Source: Humulus lupulus | Lineage: Eukaryota; Streptophyta; Magnoliopsida; Rosales; Cannabaceae | Assembly: GCF_963169125.1 (NCBI RefSeq) | Contig: NC_084794.1 | Location: 71,521,665 to 71,585,664, forward strand | DNA length: 64,000 bases | Reading direction: 5' to 3' | Shown here: positions 10,281-22,450 of the stretch, in pieces | How the letters are laid out: every line of letters starts with the position of its first letter | How positions within the stretch are numbered: position 1 is the stretch's first letter | Position numbers and translations under genes: made by a program | The notes under the pieces: model-generated | Seen by the model: only the letters and a program-made list of their open reading frames with translations | What the model was told of the DNA's origin: nothing | Database searches by the model: none

Positions 10281-12665
10281 TGTAATGCCCTGGAGAGCCA
10301 AGACTGTTACACTGTGTGTATATAAAAGTGCTAGACTTGCTAATCAAGTCATGTAATTGAAAACGTGTTACTGAAACTATAGTGGAACAAGGGTTAAAAG
10401 ATTTTGGTCTCAAAAGTCGCATTGCTTATAAATAAACATTTCCTATCTACATGGGATCCCGAAAATAATAAGATAAAACCATTTACAAAGATTCAAGGTT
10501 TAAATATAGTAATTAGCCGTGCTAAGGCAAAACAGAATGTTAGGCATTCCTTGTCCTGATCCACTCCTTGGCCATGGCGACCGAACAACTGACTATGTAC
10601 ATTCAGCCCCGCAGCTCTCCATCTGCCTTTGCCTTTACTTGCACCACTTAGCACCTGTGAGCCAAGGCCCAGCAAGAAAATACAATAACAGAGCATAAAT
10701 AATCAACAGACAATCCAATATCTCATATCACATAAACATGTTCTCAACAGTTTAAGCATTTATGATAACCAAGTATTCAACATACCAAACATATCATCTC
10801 ATATCAATAATCAATTCACGAATGATAACTAGGGTTAGCACCCTTAGGACGCACCCTCTGTTTATCCCACTGACTCCGGCTCGCTTAAACCGAGCTCAGT
10901 GAATATTAAGCTGTGCTCGGCTACCAGTGGCCAAGCCGCGCCCCGTGCGCAAATATTGTATACGGCACCCTTAGGCCGTTTATCACATGTCCCATGGCAT
11001 AATACCATATATGACATTATACAGATATCGGGAGCACTTAGTCCCATCACAAACATATAACCGGGTGCAGTTTTCTTACTTTTAAATTCCCTAGCTTCGT
11101 TCACTTTGATCCTTGAGCACGATCCCTCTTGAGCCCTAGCACACACCTAGTCACAACCATAGGTCAGAATCAACACCAAACCTCAAGTCCAAAACCTAAC
11201 CTCGGGGCCAATCCCGAGCCCTCGGGAAGCCCCAATTCCACCAAACGGGGTGGTGGAATCGAACCCCGAACCCCCGGGCAAAAACCCTTGAAAATAACTC
11301 AAAAACCCTTTTCTGGGAACAGGGTAACGCTACAGCGCTCTAAGGAGGGCGCTACAATGCTACAAACAGAGCCCAAAATCATCCCAAGGCACTTGGCCTA
11401 GCGCTACAACGCCCAAAGGCTAGCGCTGTAGCGCTAGTCACAGAATAGCTAATCCTGTTTTTCCCTCCTTCGACTTTCCCCGAGCCAAACCTTACCAAAA
11501 CTTCTCCAAACTTCCACCAAACCTAGAATCAAGCTTAATAACATGTCTAACTCATCCCAAGCATCCCAACTATACAAAACTTAAACACATGCATCCCTAA
11601 TCTCAAAATTCACCATGGTTGAACCTCAAACTCAAAAACTTCAGCAAAACAACCAAACCTCAGAATTTAGAGCTAGAATTTCATACCTTCAATGGGGATT
11701 CGACCTTAAGTTAGCCTCTACACCTCCTTGGTTTACTCCTCATCAAACCCTTAGCTTGAATTCCCTAGAGTTCCCATCAAATTCAGCTTAGCATCATAGT
11801 TCAATACCAAAACCAGAAACTGAAGAAAACTTCAAAGTCTTACCTCAACTGAATGAATTACTCTGCCAATCCCTTAAGCTAGAACAGGGATCCTAGCCTC
11901 TAGCTCTTGCCCAAACTATTCCTGAGTTTCTGCTCCAAAAGACCTCAAGAACTGATGGGGGAAAGCCAAACCGACCTTGAACAAATACCCTGTTTTCCTT
12001 TCCCTTTTCTTTCCCTTCTTTTTCTTTCTTTTCTTTTCTTTCTTTCCTTCAGAGTTTCCAGCCTTTTCTACATTTCCCACTAAGGCATAAAACCTGATTT
12101 ATACCTATCCTTATATGCCAAATGACCACAATACCCTCCCCTTTAATTCTAAATCTTTTAATCCACCTAAGGGCATTTTGGTCATTTCATCCAATTCCCG
12201 TTAATTCCTCGAGTGTCTCTAATATTTTCCGCTTACTTCCTGACACCTAATTAATCACCAATTATATTCCTCAATGTCAAAATTAACCCCAATATTCTCT
12301 AAATTCCCAGAAATACCCCCTGACTCGCCCCGAGCCGGGTATAAATCCCGGCCGTGACTTTTTCGCTAACCCGCTCACTAGGATCGTCTCGAATCACAGA
12401 TCACAAATATATCCACATAATAATGTGGTCTCGACAATTTATCACATATATATACAGTTATGCCCTAACGGGCCAAAATTACAGTTATGCCCTTTCTAAC
12501 CTAATCAGGGCCTACATGCATACTAATACACATAGTCATGCATCTCAGATATTCAAATAGTCATATATCATAATTTTAATCATTAAATCACATATATTCC
12601 AATTATGCCCTCCCGGCACTCTAATCAAGGCCCTTAAGCCTTATTAGTAAATTTGGGTCGTTACA
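10281..12665 (-). mobile_element. C1: solo LTR of a TGTAAYGCCC-family gypsy element (2385 bp)
   Basis: It begins TGTAATGCCC and ends GGGTCGTTACA. Both sides carry the exact 5-bp duplication CCCAT (10276-10280 and 12666-12670), and element B coding sequence continues on both sides. No internal domain is left, so it is a solo LTR. It is a relative of C2 at 41808-44160 over its whole length. Orientation is taken from similarity of the ends to family A. An AGCGCT-palindrome patch lies at 11324-11440. Confidence 0.94.
11324..11440. repeat. AGCGCT palindrome cluster in C1
   Basis: Several copies of AGCGCT and GCGCTACAGCGC-type words occur, among them CTAGCGCTGTAGCGCTAG (11420-11437) with 8-bp inverted arms. 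The same module is found in C2 at 42811-42923. Confidence 0.8.
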
Positions 12666-12670
12666 CCCAT

Positions 12671-14374
12671 ACTCGACTAACCAATCCATATCTAGGATCA
12701 TATCGAAGTCAGTCATAACCAATTCCATCAAGTCAACTAACGAGTCCCTTCTCACAATAATCTAACTCATCTCTTAAAATTACCAATAGAGTACCACATT
12801 CTCATCACAACATAACCATGTAATCTGCATATCAAGTCTAGGCTTTTCTAGATGCAACAAAGCAAAGAACAACATGGCACCAAAACCAACAAAAAAATTA
12901 CAAGAATCAAAACTAAAATCTGACCTGCCACCACTAAGGAACCAGCCCCAGTCTCAGTCTCACACTCTGACTGTGTCAGAGCGAACACTCGAGCTGGGGT
13001 CGAACTGTCCGCCCCCCTTTGTCTTATCCTTTTTTCGCTTTGGGAAATCCCTCTTGAGGTGCCCAACCATCCCACATAAGAAACATGCCTTTGCTCGGCA
13101 TTCTCCCAGATGGCGCCTCTTACATCGAGTGCATTTTGGGTAGACTTTCCAATCCTTGTCCTTGCCCGATCTAATAAACGGAGGTATCACTGTCTGAGCT
13201 CTGCGCTCTCCGACACTCTCCTTCCCAATCTCATTTCATGTGCTCTCAAAAACAAGAGCCTTCCCTACCACCTGAGTGTAGGTAGATATTTCATGTACTG
13301 GGGCGACTCTAACGCCCTGAGCTATCATGGGATTCAATCACTGGATAAATCATTCTTTCCGAGCCACATTGGGTATCATATCAAAAACAAACTTGGCCAA
13401 CCCATTAAATCTGTTAACATATTCTGTTACGATTGCATTTCTTTGAACCAAGTTCATAAACTCATTTGTCTTAGCAGTCTTGACTGCATCACAGTAATAT
13501 CTTTCATTAAAAATCTGCCTAAATTCTTTCTAGTTCATCGCAACTGTATCTCGTGTCTGGGATACCACTTCCCACCACGTCCGGGCATCCTCCCACAATA
13601 CATATGTCGCACAGATCACCCTATCGTGACCTACCACTCCCATACTGTTGAGGATGGAATTGATCATGCCCATCCATTGCTCAACTCTGAATGGATCTAG
13701 GCCTCCCTAAAAAACTGGAGGGTATTATTCCTGGAATCTTCTACACAGAAATTCCCACCTGTTCTCAACCCTAGGCTGAGCCAATACTGGCGCAACTCTT
13801 GGCATAGCAAAGGAAGAGGTGTTCCCTGACAGAACTTACTGCTGTTTAAACACCTGATCTCTTCCTCTTGCCTTTGCAATCTTAGTTGCATATCTATAAA
13901 CACATGCTGCAAATTTTGAGGGGGAGGAGAAGAGCTTAGGCCCTGGCTGTAATTCCTAGCCTCGGTATAACCACCACCGGTTCCCATTAACTGCCTTGGG
14001 TACATAACCTCTAATCAGTCTGTAGTCAATAAATTGATCCATTAAACATGATAAGCACATTCAAAAGCCTTCCCCCACAGGAACAATCACACAACACCAC
14101 ATTCACATATCACTGTAGTACCAAAATACATGCCCACAACACTCATGCATCAATCCATAAGCCCTGCTCTACCAACATACATACTGTGCTCTCAACTCCA
14201 GCACGCAAATAACACATTCATATACTCAATGAGCAGGTAATCACATAATCATAAATAGTCAATGGTCGGGCCCTATCAGAATCTCATGCTTCGTAATAAG
14301 GCATGCAAGTAAAGCATTTTATATCATATTTAAGTAGTTAAGCACATAGCCACATAAATAGTTACCATGCCATA
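12671..14374 (-). pseudogene. Element B gag-protease and leader, truncated at 5' end
   Basis: On the minus strand the segment holds, from right to left, a decayed leader (14030-14374), a gag N-terminus (near 13697-14005), gag capsid remnants (13200-13690), a CTRCKRRHLGECRAKACFLC zinc segment (near 13060-13130) and the start of protease (12670-12760). All parts match element A gag at moderate identity but frames change often. Similarity to A's leader ends near 14370, just short of where the primer site and 5' LTR should be. Those are missing, so the element is cut at a junction with G1. Confidence 0.85.
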
Positions 14375-14993
14375 AAGTACTTTTTGTATTTGTTAATCTA
14401 ATGTCATGCTTAGGTTCGAGTTTCCATGTATTCATACATAGTTCATTCGATTGCACAATTCTCGACCTCGTTATCCTCAAAATTGAATATTACTTTTACC
14501 ACTTATTTTCATTATGAAATGCTTATTGGCATGTAACCTTGACAGTCTAGTTATTTCTCGCTTATTTATAGTAACTTTTCCTCATCCTCGAGAATGGCCT
14601 CGAGGTTGAAACTTATTTGCAAAAATTTCTAGCTCTGTATCGACTTATAAATTTTTGTTGGTTTATCTAGAATTCCAACTTTTAATCATGTCAATTAGAA
14701 TTTGCTAGTTCATTCCAGACTTGTTTAGTTTGTGTTTGGTTAATAATCCATACACTTTGACTAATTTTATTTCATTTTTATTGATGCTATATTTTCGAGC
14801 TCATGGTATGATTGTATACCACTTATGCTCCCTTAATATCTTATGATTGCAATCTTAGGTTATTGAATTTTGAGAGCTTGCAAAAAGTACAACAATAAAA
14901 ATACACAAAATATGAATAAAAATCAGTGCTTTATTGATAAAAATAAAAAATTAAGTGCATGCTTGGGTACAAATGAATAAACATCATTCCTAT
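14375..14993 (-). other. 3' untranslated part of Tat element G1
   Basis: No coding frame is visible. By position this follows the end of G1 pol (interrupted by E1) and should be its 3' region. No polypurine tract or 3' LTR is found before the junction with element B near 14374, so that end of G1 appears deleted. The assignment rests on position only. Confidence 0.45.
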
Positions 14994-16580
14994 TATTGAG
15001 AGTTGTGCCCTGAAAGCATATGTAGTAGACATTGTTTTAAAAAAATAAATAAATAAATTGAATTCGATATGCATATATTTTATGGACTATATTATTCTGT
15101 GATAATATTAAGTAAATATCAGAAAAATTCCTATGTTCATATATGTGATCTCAACCACGTATTGGTACGGGAGGATTATGATTGAGATAAATGAACTTGA
15201 ATAGTTCACAGTAAAATAAAGTTATTGAATCTTTAGATTAATTACTGCAAGTACGATCCACTAGTATTATGAATACATGTAATCTAGCTCTGGATTACTA
15301 GTGTAGTAGGACACTTTAGTGGAGGTGCTTTATATATTAGAGAATATATATAACTGGACTAGATATATTTATTAATACTTAGTTAAATATCGTTTCAAAG
15401 TACTAATTAAATATATCAACAGATGATCATATACAAATAGATCTTAATCATGAAGTTACTATGAACTCCTGCTTATGTTATATGAGTTATTTGATTTACT
15501 AGTTAGGGTTTGTCAGAATGATCAGGTTAGAAACTTTTATTTTGGGAACTCATTAATGTAAATAGATGGGGACATACTATACATATATGGAATCTATACC
15601 TTCTCGTAAGAGATAGAATCATGGTTCTCTTAAGGGTTGACTTTTGGAACTGAAAGGTTATTGAGCTCAAATTCATAATTTGGTTATGAATTAACCTTCA
15701 CTAGTAAAGTTGATGGTACTTAAGAAAACAAGATATAATTAAAAGGGTAAAATGGTAATTATATTCCCGGTAAATTATGAACCATTATTAGAGGGTTAAT
15801 TTGTATGTAATGATTATATCAATGGATGCTTTATTGTTATAAAGTACTCAGTAAATGAAATGTCTATAATTACAAGAGTGAAGTCTCATATTTATAGTGG
15901 AGTAATCATGAGATTAATAAATTAAGATTATTTAATTAAAGAGTTTAATTAATAATCACAAATTTATTGGAGCTTGGAATTATAAGTCCCTAGACTGTGT
16001 GTGGCGTGCAGCTATAGGAATCAGGGAATGAATTTTTCACATTTATTTATTTATTTAATTAATTAAAAGATAAATTGTAATTGGCTACATATTTATTTTT
16101 TAAATTTAAATATTTTCTATATAAGTTAGACTTATATATAAAAAAAAGATACTCAATACTCAATTATTTGCTCTAAGAAAAGAACAATACTTTCAATCTC
16201 TCCCTGAAAAGATACAGAACTAAGCCTATTCTCTTGATCTCATGTGTTGAGTACATCAAGTTGAATCAGAAATATACCATCCTTTATTCTCTAAGTGCCC
16301 ACACACTTCTTGAGGTGTAGAGAACGCTGCGGAAGATCTTGGTGTGAGTACCTAGGAGCAGCTTGGATATGAAGATCGTTTATTTTACGAAAAGATAGCA
16401 GTGACACTTGATAGGCATCAATAGGTATATTCTTTATTATTTTCTTGTTTATGATTAATATATGTATATTAATGGATCTGCATATTTAAAATTAGTTTAA
16501 ATATGTTACAAAATTTTTGTTGTACACTAGGCCAACCCATCACACAAATCCGTTGCGTATTAGGAAACTTGTTCCTAACA
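14994..16580 (+). mobile_element. E1: copia-like solo LTR
   Basis: An AT-rich, non-coding block ends GTTCCTAACA at 16580. CCTAT occurs at both edges (14989-14993 and 16581-16585), a probable target duplication. On the left a few bases separate CCTAT from the nearest TG (14997). It shares long stretches with E2, for example GGTTTGTCAGAATGATCAGG (15506), TATAGTGGAGTAATCA (15894) and GAAGATCTTGGTGTGAGTAC (16332). The class (Ty1/copia) is inferred from general LTR style. Confidence 0.65.
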
Positions 16581-17470
16581 CCTATATTACTGATAATAAG
16601 GTCGTAAATGTTCACCATTCCAAGTTCGTGGCACCGATTCTATATTCAATCTCACTAGTTTATAAACATTAAGTCGAATAATGGATTCAATTTGGTATGG
16701 CCATTCTCAATTAGGCCCAAGCACGCCTGCCGAGGGGTCTCATGTGGCCAAAAACACGTGTCTGAGCACCAAATCTCCCAATCCAATTTTTTTGTCTCAA
16801 ACCTTCTTGTTGAAGTATCTTGTAGCCCTTTGTTGGTATGTAACGTTCTTAAGCTGGGCTTCGTCTCATTTTTCTTCAATTAGGTCTAGAGTTTCTTCGA
16901 GCAGGGATTGGTTTGAGGTCTGGTCGTATGCCTCGTGTCTGATTGTTGGGATTTCGACCTCAATAGGTAGCATAACTTCGCAATTGTAAGCTAGGGAGAA
17001 TGTGGTATGTTCTACCGAGGTCCGAGCTGTCGTTCAGTAGGCCCATAGGACTTGTGGTAATTCTTCTGGCCATTTTCCTTTAGCCTCTTCGAGCCTTTTC
17101 TTAATAGAGCTCTTCAGAGTTTTGTTCACTGCTTCGACCTGGCCATTTGCTTTTGGATGGGCTACTGAGGAAAACTTTTGATTATCCCATTCTTTTCGCA
17201 GAACTATGTAAACAATTCGCTATCAAACTGGGTTCCGTTGTCTGATACTATTTTCCTTGGTACCTCGCATCTGCAAATTATATTCTTCACCATGAAATCC
17301 AAAACTTTCTTCGAGGTGATAGTGGCTAGAGGTTCAGCCTCGGTCCACTTTGTGAAGTAATCAACAACAACTATGACATATTTTACTCCCCCTTTTCCTG
17401 TTGGTAAGGATCCTATGAGGTTGATTCCCCATACTACGAATGGCCATGGAGAGCTCATCATGGGGAGCTC
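16581..17470 (-). pseudogene. G1 integrase core and C-terminus (pol 3' end)
   Basis: The minus strand encodes MMSSPWPFVVWG then LPTGKGGVKY (17380-17460), KIVSDNGTQFDSELF (near 17210-17250) and a decayed C-terminal region to about 16590. This is the Tat-type integrase catalytic core. The first catalytic aspartate (WGIDLIG in relatives) reads Asn here (WGINLIG near 17415). The gene is split from its N-terminal part by the Athila-like LTR at 17471. The end of pol is followed directly by E1. Confidence 0.85.
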
Positions 17471-19017
17471 TGATAACTCTTGAATAAAGAGTTCTTTTTA
17501 TACTTTTGAGCTTATAATTTTATAATTTGGTTGAGTGATGTTTGTGTATTTTGTTATTTTTAGTTAATTCTTTTCCTTTTTGTGTTCTTGTGTCCTTTTT
17601 GGTGTTTTACAACTGAATGTAGAAATTAAGGAATTTAGATATGAAATTGTCCAAAGAAAATAATGAAAAGTGAAAAGGCTCTTATTTTTTTATCGTGTGC
17701 TGAAATATTAGGTTTGCTGGAGCCAAAGAAATTTTGCTGGAACAATTTCAGTAGGAATCAGAGAGGAAAAGTCAGCATATAAGGGAAAGGCAAGTGACAT
17801 TTCATTAATTGACTTGTCAAAGGGTGGTGAGGTGGCAACAAATCAGAATATAAGCTGCATTTTAGAAGGAAGATTCTAGAGAAAAATGAGGAGGCTCACG
17901 TGGAGTGCTTGGAGGGAATTTTTGGCAAGAGAGAAAATAGTGTTTTGTACCCTAGCAAAAAAGGAGAAATAGGACAACCTCCATTACCCAATTCAGCCAT
18001 TATTATAGAGAGAGAACCTCCAAGTACAAGAGTTTTTCTGCAGTACAAAGAAGGAAAGAGAAGAAGGAAGAAGAGGAAAGAAGAGAAGCTTGGTAGGCAT
18101 AGAGTAGAAGAACCTGATCGATCGAGATAACATTTCCACTAAATGCCAGATTTCCATCATCATCTTTTGGGTTGTTTCTTCTTCCTTGTCATTTCTTTCC
18201 TATTTCCTCTTTGTATTTGGTGTTTAAACTCCATGGATATATTTAATTTTGTATTTATGATTATTGTTTTAGCTATGAACTAGATCCTTTGAGGCTTGAA
18301 TTATTAATGAACTCTATGTCTTAATTCTAAATTTCTAGCACTTTATTTTACTAATTTACACATTGTTCATTCAAATGTGCTTAATGATGAATTCTTGTTA
18401 CTGCTTGATCACCAATTACAAGATATTGAGTTATATTTGTGCTGGGAAGTTTGAATATAATGGATAGATTTGAATGACACAAGTGGATAATCTTGTTAGA
18501 TTATGTTTGTGAATAGCATAAGAATGTGGTATTTTCCTTGTTGAACAATGATGAATTGGTGCTTAATTCTGGGTTCTTTAACTTGATTGGCATAGGAATA
18601 TGTTAAATTAGGTGGAAGAATTAATATAATGGGTCTTGGAAAAGTTTCATGAACGTGTTTTGAATTCTTGTTAACTCTGGGTCATTTGCTGAGATTTTGC
18701 TGCAGCAAAACGTACAGGTCAATTGACATAGAGGGATTTAATAATTCAAGCCTATTTTAACCAATCGATTTTATCTCACTTTCATATTAGCATTGTATTT
18801 TATTTTTTTATAATTTTTAATTGATTCCAAGTAATGTTAGCTTACAAAAATCAAAACAATTTAATTTGGTTACTCTTGTGTAATTGTTTGGTAATTAATT
18901 GACGCATTTAGTTTTAATTTGCAATCCCTATGGAGACGATCTTGTATACTTGTCACTTTATTACTTGTTTTGTGACTGTGTACACTTGCACATATTTGAT
19001 TGAATATTATCACAACA
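17471..19017 (+). mobile_element. Athila-like solo LTR (1547 bp)
   Basis: It starts TGATAACTCTTG and ends TTATCACAACA. The exact duplication AGCTC flanks it (17466-17470 and 19018-19022), and G1 integrase coding sequence resumes on each side. The 3' part contains AATCCCTATGGAGACGATCT and a TACTTGT/ACACTTGC-rich tail, the style seen at the ends of Athila LTRs. The open frame at 17900-18130 is not similar to any protein I know. Confidence 0.88.
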
Positions 19018-20160
19018 AGCTCGCGGGATTGAAGCGAACTGCTGACACTTATCACAACGCTTGACGTATTCGAATGATTTCGTTTTAATTGCAGGCTAGA
19101 AGTATCCTTGCCTAATCACCTTTTTTGATAGACTATGCCCCCCAGTGTGGTCTCTGCAAAATCCTTCACAGATTTCTTCTAAAATCTTTCTGGCTTCGAC
19201 TAGAGTTACACACCTAAGAAATGGCATAGAATACCCTTTTATGTACAATTTCCCTTCCAAGATAGTGTACCTTGGTATCTTGTACATAAGTTTTCTAGCC
19301 TCATTCTGGTCTGATGGGAGGTTCCCAGTTTTGAGGTAGTCAATTATAGGAGTCATCCAGGTTGGCTGTGAGTAAATCATATTGACGTCTTCTTCTTCAA
19401 GCTCGGCTATGTTTGGGACTGGTAGGAACTCGACCAAAACCACATTGAGTGTATCAGCTTCCTTGGTTGTGGCGAGCCTAGCTAAAGCATCTACATTTAA
19501 GTTTTACTCCCACAGAACTTGTTTAATGGTGAAGAACTCGAATTGCCCGACTGCTGCCAATTTAATTCCCCGAGCATGGTGTTCTCCTTAAACCAGGTTG
19601 ACAATCAACTGGGAATCGCTGTAGTAGTGGATGGCTTTTTCTTTAAGCTTAGAAGCTATTCAAAGTCCTGCTAATAGTGCTTCGTATTCGACCTCGTTAT
19701 TTGACGCATCGAAGCCAAATCGTAAGGCTTTGTGAAAATGACTTCCCGTCGAAGTGATGAAAATAATTCCCGCCCTGAACCGTTCCCATTTGAAGACCCA
19801 TCGACGTAAAGTCTTCACAGCTCGCGGGCTGGGGTTTTGACTTCCTTGTTGGTAATTCCTGTACATTCAACTATGAAATATTCTAAGGCTTGTCCTTTGA
19901 TTGTTGTTCTCAGGTGATAAGTGATCTCGAATCGTCTGAGTTCGACCACCCATTTTAACAGTCTTCCAAACGCCTCAGGTTTCGACAATACTTGCCTTAA
20001 TGGTTGATCAGTCAATACGTGTACAAGATGTGCCTAAAAGTAAGGCAGAGCTTTCGAGATGCATGTATCAAGAACAAGGTCAGCTTTTTCATTGATGGAT
20101 ATCTCAACTCTGCCCCCAGTAACGTTTTAGTAGCACAATAAACAAGTTTTTGTACTTTCT
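19018..20160 (-). pseudogene. G1 RNase H pair and integrase zinc-binding domain
   Basis: Reading the minus strand: end of the first RNase H (PLRQVLSKPEAFGRLLKW, near 19950-20005), then a second archaeal-type RNase H ([13 protein letters not shown] near 19660-19700; YSDSQLIV near 19590-19620), then the integrase H2C2 finger (HTGGHSLSKKVIRQGYF near 19096-19140, CDKCQQ near 19045). Two RNase H domains in tandem are a hallmark of the Tat lineage. Stops replace Trp after RQGYF (about 19093) and occur elsewhere; several frame changes are present. Confidence 0.87.
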
Positions 20161-21528
20161 TATCCTCCCGAACAAGTATTGCGCTGCTTAATTGTGGCGA
20201 GGTATAAGTACAATACTTCCCCTGTTATTGGTTTGGAAAAGATTGGTTGTTCAGTGATGTGCTTTTTAAGGTCTTGAAAAGTGAGCTCGCATTTGTCTGA
20301 CCATTCAAATTTCTTGCCCCCTCTAAATATATTAAAGAACAGAAGGCATCTGTCTGTAGATTTCGATATGAACTTACTTAAGGTCGGCATTCGTCCAGTT
20401 AAACTCTGGACATTTTTATGTTTTTGATGTGAGGGCATATCGATAAATGCCTTGATTTTATTCGGGTTCGCCTCTATGCCCGAGCATTCACTATGAATCC
20501 GAGATAATTTCTCGAGGATACTCCGAATGATCATTTTTGTGGGTTGAGTCTCATGTTGTGTTTTCAGAGTATAGTGAAACATTCTGCGAGATCATCAACA
20601 TGGTTACAGTTATGTTTGGACTTGACCAGTATGTCATCCAAACAAACCTCCATGTTGTTCCCTATTTTCTTGGCAAACATCCTATTCACCATTCTTTGAT
20701 ATGTGGCCCCGATGTTCTTGAGCCCAAAAGGCATCACATTGTTAATGTACAAACCTTTATTGGTCATAAACTTGTATGTTCCTGATCGGGTGCATGCATG
20801 ACTATCTGGTTATATCCAAAATATGCATCCATGAATGACTTGATGCCGTGACCCGTGGTAGCATCTATGAGATGATCAATTCGAGGTAGGGGAAAGCAAT
20901 CTTTTGGGCATGCCTTGTTGAGGTCCGAATAATTAATGCAAGTTTGCCACTTGCCACTGGTCTTCAGAATTAACACAGGGTTGGCTATCCAACCGGGATA
21001 GAAAACATCTCGGATAAACCGATTTGCATTCAACCTTTCGACCTCCTCTTTCAAGGCTTTCTTCCTTTCATCATCTAGGAGCCTTATTTTTTGTTGTTTT
21101 GGTGGGAAGCCTTTGACTATGTTGAGTGCATGGCTTATAATGTTTGGGCTGGTCCCAATCATGTCTGAGTGCGACCATGCAAACACATCTTGGTTTTCCC
21201 TCAGGAAGCAGATTAATTGCTGTCTCGCGTCCTTTGGAAGGTTCTTCCCTATCTTTACCATCCTTGTGGTATCCTTTTCATCGAGCTCCACGTCCTCGAG
21301 CTCTTTGATTGGTCTGAGAAAGACCCTATCCTCTTCTATCCTGGGGTCGATCTCCTCTTCGACCTCATATACTGTGTCGCTTATTTCTCGGATGATCACA
21401 AGTGTCTGTGCACTAGTTTGGCCTTTCCCCCTCATTGAAATGCTGTAGCATTCTTGGGCGGCTAGTTGCTCTCCTTCCAGCATCCCAATGCCACTAGGTG
21501 TTGGGAATTTGATGGCCAGGTGCCTCAC
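20160..21528 (-). pseudogene. G1 reverse transcriptase
   Basis: The frame 20764-21528 carries the Tat-type RT start with DLNKACPKDCFPLPRID and DAYFGYNQI. After a frameshift near 20765 the frame 20564-20767 holds MPFGLKNIGATYQRMVN and the active site VCLDDILVKS, where Tyr is commonly found in place of Cys. A second shift near 20570 leads into the connection domain with KHKNVQSLTGR (20160-20582). All domains are in the right order, so it was a standard pol now broken by indels. Confidence 0.9.
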
Positions 21529-22354
21529 AGATGAAACTGTCCTAGCACAATCAAGGCTGGTCTCCCAAGCAGTACATTGTAGGTCGAATGGGTGCTACCA
21601 CTATGAACTTCATTATCTTGGTTACTAAGACAGGGTAGTCACCCAAGGTCACTGGGAGCTCCATAGATCCTTTGCTGGCTATTCCTTCCCAATAAAATTA
21701 GTACAACCTCGTCGCACAGGCTTTCAGGTTTTCGAACAGAGAGTCCCATTTTTTACAAGGTGGCCTTATAGAGGATGTTGATCGAGCTCTTGCTATCTAT
21801 CAGGGCTCGACGCACCCTTTTATTGGCGAGCTAGAAGGTAATGACCAAAGGGTCATTATGAGGGAACTGGACGTGCGGGGCATCTTCTACAGTGAAAGTA
21901 ATAGGTTGGGTTTCAACCCTCTATTGTTTTGGAGCTCGGGGTTTAGGTTCGTAGGGATATCTACCCTCATCTTGAGCTTGTTGACATATCTTTTCTGGGT
22001 ATTTCTTCCCGACCCAGTGATATGCAGTCCTCCGGCGATGGTTACTACATCTTGCCCATCGATCAGAGGAGGTCAGTTATCCTCCCTTGCGTGTGGGGAC
22101 GTATTCTATTGGGCAAGCAGTGTAGGAGCTGCCCTCTGCCTAGCCGAAGCTTGGTCCGGATTCCTGTTCCTAACATACTGCCAAAAATATCTTCTCAAAA
22201 TCGATCCTTCGATCTCGTCTTTTAGTTGTCTGCATTCATCGGTGGTATGATCAATGTCCCTATGAAATCTGCAGAATTTATTGGTATCACTTTTAGACTT
22301 CTGATCTTGCATCAGATCAGGTCGTCTGAAAGGGACCTGATTCATGCGTTATGG
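21529..22354 (-). pseudogene. G1 protease region and gag C-terminus
   Basis: The minus strand near 22200-22345 encodes NKFCRFHRDIDHTTDECRQL, the Cys/His motif typical of the gag C-terminus in Tat elements. Between 21529 and 22100 a strongly decayed protease region is expected, and I can find only scattered similarity there. Gag is interrupted at 22355 by E2 and resumes at 25348. Confidence 0.75.
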
Positions 22355-22450
22355 TTTGTCAGAATGATCAGGCTAAGAACTATTCTTTTGGGAACTCAAT
22401 GATGTATATGGGTGGGGACATAGCTTAACAGATATGGAATCTATACCTTC

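Noticed and set aside
17900..18130. Small plus-strand gene
   Set aside because: It lies wholly in the Athila-like solo LTR, has biased Lys/Arg/Glu codons from purine-rich DNA and no similarity to known proteins.
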